From positions 1-7,762 of the forward strand of contig JAOULV010000055.1 in assembly GCA_029881835.1 (NCBI GenBank): a DNA stretch of 7,762 nt. The letters run 5' to 3'. A program made the position numbers and the translations under genes. A model generated the notes under the pieces. It was not told where the DNA came from and did no database searches. It saw only the letters and a list, made by a program, of their open reading frames with translations. Positions 1 through 5,863 of this stretch are shown piece by piece. The stretch is from Rhodospirillaceae bacterium. GTDB taxonomy: Bacteria > Pseudomonadota > Alphaproteobacteria > Rhodospirillales > Magnetovibrionaceae. Position 1 is the first letter of the stretch, and each line of letters begins with the position of its first letter.

Positions 1-1
1 T

Positions 2-2179
2 GGCCCGCAAAATTTGGATTTAACCTCAACCCAACAGTTTGGCGACGTTTTTGCATATGGCTTTAACGCATCAACCGGAAACACCATTGATTGGTCTAAC
101 TTTGACCCGTCCAAAGCAGATTTAAGATTGGCAACAACATTAAAATCTGATCCTGGAAAGTGGTTCCGTGAAAATGCATCCGCAGTGGTGAAAGATGCTT
201 TTGATAGCCTAAAGCCAGGCTTTAACGATGCGGTTAAGGATATTGAAAAAGCGCAAGCAGAGGTGGACAAATTAGATAGAGAAATAGCAAAACAGCGCGA
301 AATAGTCAAAGCTGAAAAAGAACCATCGGTAAACCGGTTAAAAGATGCAGAGGCAGAGGTCGCAACCCTGCAAAATCAAATAAATGGATTTAACAGAGAC
401 ATAAGCACCTTTAAGGGAAGAATTAAAACCTGCAATCAGTCTTATAGTATTTGCACCAAATATGGATTAAGCGGCGGCGGCTGCAAGAAGAAAAAGAGTA
501 CAATTTTTGGCAAGGTTTGTGTTGAATGGCACCCAGTTAGGACAGTATGCAAAAGCAGAAGTTCCGTTCCCGATGTTGCAAAGCGTGCAGTATGTGAAGC
601 TAATAACACACAGCCTCGGGCCGAACTTGCGTGGGCTGAATCCAAAAAAGCTGGCGTTGTTGCGGCCAAGGTAACTGCCGAAGAAACCGTAAAGTTAATA
701 CGTCAGGGCGTCGAAGCATTTCCTATTGACCTTGACCCGCGTGTGGCAGGCCCAATTGCAGCTAAAGAAATAGCCAAAGGTGTGCTTGAGGCCGCAAAGC
801 AAACGGTTAGCGGGATTGGTAATTTTTCAGAGCTACTTGCAGCTGGTGTAAATGCCGTGGGCAGTGCAGATGCCTTTGCTATCGAGAATAGCGTTATTAG
901 GGGCTCTCTCAATGGCGGACTTCGGGGTAAGCCAGTTGTACTGGATTTGAAATTCCGCGTTGCCGGAACGCAATTTGCAAACCGATTTGGTTTTTCTCTT
1001 ACTGATTGGAAATACAACGCCAAACAGTTTGAGGTAATAGCCATAGGTGCTGCCGTGCGCGCGGTGGTGAAAGAAGCCAGAAAATCTGGCGTAGTTCCCC
1101 ATGTTTTGCTTGATAGAGTTAACGAACTTTATCTTACGCGACAAGCTGCGGCTGATGCTATTGCGGCTAGGGCGGCTGAAGACAATGGCGGCATAGAAAC
1201 CAACCCAGACGACGCAAATTTATCTATGGCAAAAAAGATAGATTTGGATAACAGAAATCGTCGCGCCGAACAGGAAAAGGCGCGCGCAGATAAAATTGCG
1301 TCAATGGAAGAAATCAGAGATAGCGCTAACAAAGAACGCACAGCGCAACTGGATAAATTGCTATCTGGCGCAAACATGTGGAAAAAAATGCCAGGTTCCG
1401 CGCTTGATATTGGTGCGGGTGCAAATGGGTCGGTTTGGGTTGTGGGCGCTGATAGGACTCCATTTTCATGGAACGGCAACGGATGGAAAAAAATGCCAGG
1501 TGCCGGTGTTGTCCGAATTGATGTTGGCCCAAAAGGTGACGCATGGATTGTAAATGCAAATGGGCAAATCTATAACTGGACCGGAACAAAATGGAACCTC
1601 AATGACGGCAGGGCAACTGATATTGCGGTTGGCGCCAATGGCAAGGTTTGGGTTATCGGCAGTGGAAAGGAAGCTGGCGGTTATGGAATATACCATAGAA
1701 CAAATAATAAGTGGGTTAAGGTTGCCGGATCCGCGCTTAGAATTGATGTTGATGGTGACGGAAATGCATGGGTAGTTAACAATCAAAATATCATATTCCG
1801 TTACAATGGAAAGGGTTGGGATGTAATGCCGGGCAGGGCTCTTGATATAGCTGTTTCATCCAATGGAACGGTGGTGGTTATTGGGATGGATCGTTCGCCA
1901 TGGGTTTGGGATGGCAAGACGTGGCAAAAACTGCCCGGATCAGCTCTCACCGATCTAACCTTGGATGGTGACGGAAATCCGCTGGGCATAAATACCAATA
2001 AACATATTTGGGCATGGGGTGATGCGGTAAAACCACCTGTGGCTAAGATGGAAAATATATCCGATGCTAAAGTTAAGCAGTTAGTTAAAAACCAAGTTGA
2101 TGCACAAAAGAAACAAATCAAGAAATTGACCGAATTTCGCCTAAGGGGAGATAACCAGCTAAAAGGCGATAAAATGTAA
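2..2179 (+). CDS. Large coiled-coil/tectonin beta-propeller protein, 5' truncated by window edge
   Basis: The frame is open from base 2 and has no Shine-Dalgarno before the first possible start (TTG at 14), so the gene very probably begins upstream. Residues here count from that TTG. Residues 75-135 are charged and heptad-like (coiled coil). Six cysteines follow at 140, 147, 157, 169, 179 and 194 within a Lys/Gly-rich patch; an even number would suit disulfides in an extracytoplasmic protein. Residues 200-380 are mixed Ala-rich helices with a short beta-like stretch near 308-330. Residues 390-452 are again charged helix. Residues 456-670 are six tectonin-type blades, each opening with Trp and carrying a G-x-x-G-x-V/A-W-V/I core; a Lys/Gln-rich helical tail follows to 721. 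Tectonin propellers are known from lectins and other binding proteins, so ligand or surface binding is likely. The N-terminal portion matches no family I can name. Location is unknown because any signal peptide is off-window. Confidence 0.85.
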   Translation, partial: GPQNLDLTSTQQFGDVFAYGFNASTGNTIDWSNFDPSKADLRLATTLKSDPGKWFRENASAVVKDAFDSLKPGFNDAVKDIEKAQAEVDKLDREIAKQREIVKAEKEPSVNRLKDAEAEVATLQNQINGFNRDISTFKGRIKTCNQSYSICTKYGLSGGGCKKKKSTIFGKVCVEWHPVRTVCKSRSSVPDVAKRAVCEANNTQPRAELAWAESKKAGVVAAKVTAEETVKLIRQGVEAFPIDLDPRVAGPIAAKEIAKGVLEAAKQTVSGIGNFSELLAAGVNAVGSADAFAIENSVIRGSLNGGLRGKPVVLDLKFRVAGTQFANRFGFSLTDWKYNAKQFEVIAIGAAVRAVVKEARKSGVVPHVLLDRVNELYLTRQAAADAIAARAAEDNGGIETNPDDANLSMAKKIDLDNRNRRAEQEKARADKIASMEEIRDSANKERTAQLDKLLSGANMWKKMPGSALDIGAGANGSVWVVGADRTPFSWNGNGWKKMPGAGVVRIDVGPKGDAWIVNANGQIYNWTGTKWNLNDGRATDIAVGANGKVWVIGSGKEAGGYGIYHRTNNKWVKVAGSALRIDVDGDGNAWVVNNQNIIFRYNGKGWDVMPGRALDIAVSSNGTVVVIGMDRSPWVWDGKTWQKLPGSALTDLTLDGDGNPLGINTNKHIWAWGDAVKPPVAKMENISDAKVKQLVKNQVDAQKKQIKKLTEFRLRGDNQLKGDKM
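1379..2023 (+). repeat. Six tandem tectonin-type beta-propeller repeats
   Basis: The six repeat units start at Trp codons at about 1379, 1484, 1592, 1712, 1817 and 1922. They are 33-36 residues long, except unit 3, which is 40 because of a Gly-rich insertion (GKEAGGYG). The shared pattern is W-x-x-(M/L/V)-(P/A)-G-x-A, then (D/R)-I-(A/D)-V, then G-x-(V/A)-W-V-(I/V)-G/N, then a W/Y-containing strand ending N/D-G-x-x. Units 1 and 2 share an identical 18-base DNA stretch at their starts (1379-1396 and 1484-1501), and units 4 and 6 share a GATGGTGACGGAAAT segment. Six blades are enough to close one propeller without a partner. The last unit is the most divergent, lacking the core Trp at the G-N-P-L position. 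Confidence 0.85.
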
Positions 2180-2203
2180 AAATTGTTCAATCTCAGACAT
2201 TGA

Positions 2204-2227
2204 TTGGATTTCACATCCTTGGATTTC
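2204..2227 (+). repeat. 9-base direct repeat TTGGATTTC x2
   Basis: TTGGATTTC occurs at 2204-2212 and again at 2219-2227, a 15-base period. It lies directly after the propeller-protein gene and about 160 bases before the TAXI gene start. Paired direct repeats can be binding sites for dimeric regulators, but a 15-base period is not a whole number of helical turns, and two 9-base copies in an AT-rich spacer could be chance. The repeat is visible; a regulatory role is only a suggestion. Confidence 0.3.
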
Positions 2228-2271
2228 TCTAAAGCCTTTCTATTAGGCAATATGCGCGCCCATAGTCCAAA

Positions 2272-2309
2272 TATATGGGGCAGTCCTAATGTGGGGGTGC
2301 CCATTTATA
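2272..2309 (+). other. Imperfect inverted repeat (possible hairpin)
   Basis: GGGCA at 2278-2282 pairs with TGCCC at 2298-2302. Past a bulged G the arms continue with AT pairs (about 2272-2276 with 2303-2309, one T-T mismatch), around a 15-base loop containing a G run. No T tract follows, so it does not look like an intrinsic terminator. It could be an operator, an mRNA leader structure, or chance. Confidence 0.25.
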
Positions 2310-2375
2310 TGCAATTGGCTAACATTTACGGTACATTTGCACCGAGAATAGTATATATTTTGCGTGTGGGAAATT

Positions 2376-2381
2376 GGGGGG
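2376..2381 (+). promoter_or_regulatory. G-run ribosome binding site deciding the TTG start at 2386
   Basis: GGGGGG ends four bases before TTG at 2386 and is the only purine-rich SD-like element usable for this gene. The other in-frame TTG (2374) has GGGA only two bases upstream, which is too close, and would put Gly-Gly-Phe-Leu before the basic start of the signal peptide. An in-frame TAA at 2320 rules out starts further upstream, and no ATG or GTG is available in between. The 2386 start gives a classic Met-Lys-Asn-Phe-Arg signal-peptide beginning. Confidence 0.5.
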
Positions 2382-2385
2382 TTTT

Positions 2386-3399
2386 TTGAAAAATTTTCGA
2401 ACGCTTATTGTTGGTTTGGCAGTGTCTTTGTGCACATTTGGTGCTTGGGGTATTAATGCGCACGCACAAAGTCTGGGCAAAGATAAATTCATCGCATTGG
2501 GAACAAGCTCCAAAAGCGGGGTTTATTACCCCGTGGGTGCCGAAATATGTAATTTGCTGAACGAGGGGCGCGATAAACACCTGGTTCGTTGTTTAGCGTA
2601 TGAAACTGGCGGCTCTATTTACAATATTCAGGCGTTGCGCTCGGGCGAACTGGACGCAGCAATTACCCGCGCGGATCTAGCCTATCTGGCAACCAAGGGC
2701 GATGGTATTTTTAAAGACGTTGGGCCCATGCCCGGATTGCGAATAGTTTCATCGCTTTATGAAAATCCTCTTGGCTTAATTGTTAAGGCCGATTCAAACG
2801 TTACGGCTGTTGAGGAATTGGTTGGTTCGCGCATAAACATTGGCAATCTTGGTTCCGGTAAGCGTGATTTTGCCGATATGCTGTTTAAGGCAATGCATTG
2901 GGGTGCGTCAGATTTTCAAACCGTGACCGAATATTCCACATCTAAAATGGGACGTGCATTTTGTGATGGTGAGGTCGATGTGTTGATACAGGTTATGGGT
3001 ATTCCTGCATCATTTTACGATAAAATGATAAATGAATGTGGCGGCAAATTTTTAGAAGTATCAGACGATATTTTTTCACGCCTTAAAGCCGAAGCACCAT
3101 TTATTGAAAGAAACATCATTCCAGGCGGTATGTATTCAAGTAACCCGGGCGCGGTTAAAACCGTTGGGGCCAAGGCGGTGCTTGTTACTATGGATAGGGT
3201 TAGCGGCCAAACAATCGAAGAGATGACATCCGCCTTACTTGGTAACCTCGAACACATTAAGGCTAACCAGCCCGCCATGAGCGGCGCCAGCGTTGAGTCT
3301 ATGGTGAAAGAAGGGATTTACGTTCCATTTCACTCTGGTGCTGAAAGTTATTTTAAAAAACAAAACATAAATTATAGCAATATTGGTGACGGACAATGA
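2386..3399 (+). CDS. TAXI-family TRAP transporter solute-binding protein (periplasmic)
   Basis: The product is 337 residues from the TTG at 2386. A Sec signal peptide is clear: basic start (MKNFR), hydrophobic core at about 6-22, and an A-H-A cleavage site after residue 27. The mature protein begins with the TAXI hallmark (about 38-50, GTSSKSGVYYPVG), then a Cys (55), R-C (68-69), and TGGSIYNIQALRSGELD at about 74-90, all typical of this family. The second lobe includes GNLGSGKRDFAD (about 153-164). Mature cysteines at 55, 69, 193 and 218 could form two disulfides. TAXI proteins are periplasmic receptors that usually deliver small organic anions or amino acids to a fused TRAP 4TM-12TM permease; no such permease is in this window. 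Its stop overlaps the start of the secretin gene (ATGA), implying translational coupling. The ligand cannot be read from sequence; a sensory rather than transport role is possible. Confidence 0.92.
   Translation: MKNFRTLIVGLAVSLCTFGAWGINAHAQSLGKDKFIALGTSSKSGVYYPVGAEICNLLNEGRDKHLVRCLAYETGGSIYNIQALRSGELDAAITRADLAYLATKGDGIFKDVGPMPGLRIVSSLYENPLGLIVKADSNVTAVEELVGSRINIGNLGSGKRDFADMLFKAMHWGASDFQTVTEYSTSKMGRAFCDGEVDVLIQVMGIPASFYDKMINECGGKFLEVSDDIFSRLKAEAPFIERNIIPGGMYSSNPGAVKTVGAKAVLVTMDRVSGQTIEEMTSALLGNLEHIKANQPAMSGASVESMVKEGIYVPFHSGAESYFKKQNINYSNIGDGQ
3385..3393 (+). promoter_or_regulatory. Ribosome binding site inside the TAXI gene end, for the secretin gene
   Basis: GGTGACGGA lies two bases before the ATG at 3396 and is itself coding sequence for the last residues of the TAXI protein. 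With the ATGA stop/start overlap it supports coupled translation. A similar TTGGTGA sequence stands at 5263-5268 before the GAF gene. An in-frame ATG at 3408 is a possible alternative start with better spacing and would still keep the signal peptide and lipobox. Confidence 0.5.
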
Positions 3400-5255
3400 A
3401 AGCAATAATGCATTCAGCAAGATTAAAAATTATTGTTTCTTCGATTGTGGTTGCGGCAAGCCTTAGTGGTTGCGCAAAAACAAATGAATATTCAAATTTT
3501 ATGCCCGCCGATCAAAAACGCGCAGACGCGGTTACCAGCGAAGCCAGAACTATAGCCGAAGACGGAATAAAATTATTAAAAGCTGGAAAATTTGAAGAAG
3601 CTTCAAATCAATTCAATGCCGCATTGAAGCTGGATATTACCAATTCTTCGCTGCAATTTATGAACGGTTTGGCGTATCACCTTCGCGCACTAAAAGGCGA
3701 TACCACCTATTATCCATTGGCAGAGCAGGGCTATCAGCTTGCAGTCCAATTTGATAATACCAATTGGATGGCGCATTATTATGCTGGTTTGTTGAGGATG
3801 GAGCAGCGTAATTTTGCTGGTGCGCAAGAAAATTTTTCAGAAGCGCTGCTTTACCGGGAAAATGATCCGGACATTCTTTATAATATGGCGGCCACGTCGT
3901 ATTATGCGCAAGATCCATTAACCGCCGCCGCAGTTTTAGGTCAGGCCCGCCAAATCGAACCTAAAAACCCTAATATTTTGCAAGCATCCGCCGTTGTGAT
4001 GGCGGCATTGGGCAACAATTCCAGGGCAAACACCTATGTAAATAGGTATGCCAAAATCACCAATGATGAACGCAAGACCAATTTTCTTAAAACTCGCGTC
4101 GCTTCATGGAAGGGCGTTTATGACCGTGCAGGAAATGCAGTCACATTAACCGATGCCAACAATACAAATATCCAGTTAGCGCAAAGCGGTATGAATGACA
4201 TGAATGACGGCATGGGGGGTGCTGAAAATTTAAATAACGACAGTACGCAAGAAGATGCCGCCGCTTATGACCCTTATAAAATGGCAATCGTTGATGTGGT
4301 TATCATTCGCACAGAAGAAGATATCACAACCTCAAAAGGTGTTAATTTGCTAAATGGCCTTACGTTACAGTTTGGCTCAACCGGGCTTACTACCGCCGGT
4401 ATTTCCTTTTCAAGTAGCAAGAAAAACACTTTTTCTGCCGACAGCACCAACACAATCACCAGGGCAATTAATATTCCATCTATTAATTATTCGCTCAATA
4501 TTGCCAATACCGGGTCGGCCCGAAATGAAATTCTGGCCCGGCCAACTTTGGTGGCCCTTGCCAATGAACAATCTGAATTTTTTTCCGGCGTCGAGGTTGA
4601 TGCCGCAGCGGTTGGTGGCGCAAATAGTGATGGTTCCACCATTTCGGTGCAAAAAGAAATTGGTGTAAAGCTGGCATTGCAGCCGGAATTTCTTGATGAT
4701 GGCAGAATAAAATTAAACGTTGCGGCTGAGCGCACATTTTTGACCACACCAAATACATCATCAATTACCTTTGATCTGCGTATTGATACTTCTAAAACAA
4801 TGGTAAACGCCAATGTGGTCATGGATTTTGGTGAAACACTGATTTTAAGCGGTCTTAGCGAAAAAGAAACAGAACGCACCCGTGATGGTGTACCGTTACT
4901 GCAAGACGTTCCTGGGCTTCAATATTTTTTCTCTAACCGCACAACCCGCGACTTTCAGAAATCTGTGCTGATTTTATTAACCCCAAGGCCGCCTTCTTAT
5001 ACTTACCAGTCAAAAGACCAACGCAAGAACAGTCTAAATCGTATGGGCAAGGATGAGCGCTCCTTGAGCGAGCTTCAGGCACGTTATAGCGACTGGTTCA
5101 AGCCTTATCCAAACTGGGCTTCGGTGTTTCATCACATGCAAGACAATACCCTTTATCGTGAATTTCGCACCGGTGACGTAACCATGGAACGCTGGGCCAA
5201 TATGGAAACAATAAGTTCGCGCTTAAAGCAGGCACTTGAATTTTTGTATTATTAA
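3396..5255 (+). CDS. TPR-repeat lipoprotein fused to a C-terminal secretin domain
   Basis: The product is 619 residues. A lipoprotein signal peptide ends in lipobox L23-S24-G25-C26, so the mature protein should be lipidated at Cys26. Residues 47-225 are about five TPR helix pairs (for example KFEEASNQFNAALKLD, and G-A-Q-E-N-F-S-E-A-L-L near 142-152). A low-complexity Asn/Asp/Met/Gly linker spans about 253-290. Residues 294-330 match the strand that precedes secretin pores (V-D-V-V-I-I, then G-V-N-L-L-N-G-L). The secretin core runs from about 376 (LARPTLVALANEQ) through 480-530, ending in the family signature VPLLQDVPGLQYFF, with LILLTPRP closing it. Secretins are multimeric outer-membrane gates of type II/III secretion, type IV pili and phage export. 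This one lacks recognisable N0/N1/N2 domains; TPRs take that place. A polar/aromatic extension (540-619) follows. Lipidation resembles self-targeting liposecretins such as HxcQ. No partner ATPase or pseudopilin is visible here. Confidence 0.9.
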   Translation: MKAIMHSARLKIIVSSIVVAASLSGCAKTNEYSNFMPADQKRADAVTSEARTIAEDGIKLLKAGKFEEASNQFNAALKLDITNSSLQFMNGLAYHLRALKGDTTYYPLAEQGYQLAVQFDNTNWMAHYYAGLLRMEQRNFAGAQENFSEALLYRENDPDILYNMAATSYYAQDPLTAAAVLGQARQIEPKNPNILQASAVVMAALGNNSRANTYVNRYAKITNDERKTNFLKTRVASWKGVYDRAGNAVTLTDANNTNIQLAQSGMNDMNDGMGGAENLNNDSTQEDAAAYDPYKMAIVDVVIIRTEEDITTSKGVNLLNGLTLQFGSTGLTTAGISFSSSKKNTFSADSTNTITRAINIPSINYSLNIANTGSARNEILARPTLVALANEQSEFFSGVEVDAAAVGGANSDGSTISVQKEIGVKLALQPEFLDDGRIKLNVAAERTFLTTPNTSSITFDLRIDTSKTMVNANVVMDFGETLILSGLSEKETERTRDGVPLLQDVPGLQYFFSNRTTRDFQKSVLILLTPRPPSYTYQSKDQRKNSLNRMGKDERSLSELQARYSDWFKPYPNWASVFHHMQDNTLYREFRTGDVTMERWANMETISSRLKQALEFLYY

Positions 5256-5278
5256 ATTTTATTGGTGAAAAATAGCCC

Positions 5279-5863
5279 ATGTCGCAACCGGACCATCATA
5301 ATCGCCCACGCAGACGTTCAGAAATGCTGGCTGATATTGAAAATATCGCATCACGCATCACAGATTTAGATCCTTTGCTCGACCTAATTTTGGATATCAC
5401 GGCAGAGGAAACCAGATCTGAACGCACAAGCTTATTTCTGAATGATGAGCGAACAAATGAACTGTACACCCGCAAAGCCATTGGCATGGGGTCGGATGAA
5501 ATTCGCATTCCTAACGATACTGGCCTTGTCGGGCATGCTTTTCAGTCGGGTGAGGGGTTTATTATTGATGATGCTTATGCCGATAGCAGATTTAACCAAG
5601 AAGTCGACAAACAAACAGGCTTTAAAACCCGCAATATACTTTGCGTTCCGGTGCGCACACCCGAAGGGGAAATAATTGGTGCCGCGCAAGCGCTAAACAA
5701 GATCGAGGGATCGTTTGATGAGGATGATAAGGCTTGCCTTGAGGCAATGGCCACTCGCGCAGCAAGAAGCCTGCGCCAAGCTGAATTTGCCCAACGCATG
5801 GACCCACCTTTTTTGCGCTCCATAAAAAACTTTTTTAGATTTATATCTGGGGACAGGAATTAA
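5279..5863 (+). CDS. GAF-domain protein, small-molecule sensor
   Basis: The product is 194 residues with no signal peptide or membrane segment, so cytoplasmic. A basic N-terminus (RPRRR, 9-13) is followed by one GAF domain at about 28-168: the lead helix (LDLILDITAEETRSERTSLFL), G-L-V-G-H-A-F (82-88), the INDDAY-like IIDDAYADSRF (95-105), NILCVPVRTPEGEIIGAAQALNK in the core strands, and a closing helix. N140-K141-x4-F146-x3-D150 closely resembles the NKFDE motif of cyclic-nucleotide-binding GAF domains of phosphodiesterases and adenylate cyclases, though the final Glu is Lys151 here. There is no output domain; the tail (176-194) is aromatic/basic and might dock on a partner or membrane. SD GGTGA (5264-5268) serves the ATG. 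The next gene starts immediately after its TAA. A stand-alone GAF beside a CNBD-permease suggests a sensing role in the same circuit; the ligand is inferred, not shown. Confidence 0.88.
   Translation: MSQPDHHNRPRRRSEMLADIENIASRITDLDPLLDLILDITAEETRSERTSLFLNDERTNELYTRKAIGMGSDEIRIPNDTGLVGHAFQSGEGFIIDDAYADSRFNQEVDKQTGFKTRNILCVPVRTPEGEIIGAAQALNKIEGSFDEDDKACLEAMATRAARSLRQAEFAQRMDPPFLRSIKNFFRFISGDRN

Larger units (their letters stand above)
2180..2373 (+). promoter_or_regulatory. Intergenic spacer, probable control region of the downstream operon
   Basis: This is the only sizeable non-coding gap in the window, and it precedes a run of genes with almost no spacing, so the operon promoter most plausibly lies here. 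The stretch from about 2325 to 2360 is AT-rich. A very weak sigma70-like pair can be drawn (TTTACG at 2325-2330, AATAGT at 2347-2352, 16-base spacing), but neither box is good. A 9-base direct repeat and an imperfect inverted repeat also lie here and are listed separately. I see no convincing Rho-independent terminator for the upstream gene, so read-through remains possible. Confidence 0.35.

Noticed and set aside
14..16. TTG at 14 as the true start of the propeller-protein gene
   Set aside because: The frame is open to the window edge, no SD precedes it, and the encoded N-terminus looks like the middle of a domain rather than a start.
442..1589. Several antisense open frames of 75-116 codons opposite the propeller-protein gene
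   Set aside because: They lie within a well-supported coding gene, have low-complexity Ala/Ser-rich products typical of reverse-strand shadows, and have no SD or recognisable domain.
2186..2220. Stem TTCAATC/GATTGGA just after the propeller-gene stop as an intrinsic terminator
   Set aside because: The stem is AT-rich with one G-U pair and a 9-base loop, and is followed only by TTTCACAT, not a real T tract.
1801..2304. 167-codon reverse-strand frame spanning the propeller gene end and the spacer
   Set aside because: Most of it is antisense to the last two propeller blades, the product shows no domain, and no start signal is evident.
2204..2389. 61-codon + strand frame in the spacer before the TAXI gene
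   Set aside because: There is no usable SD, the product has no recognisable pattern, and it runs into the TAXI gene's ribosome binding site; it is more likely non-coding.
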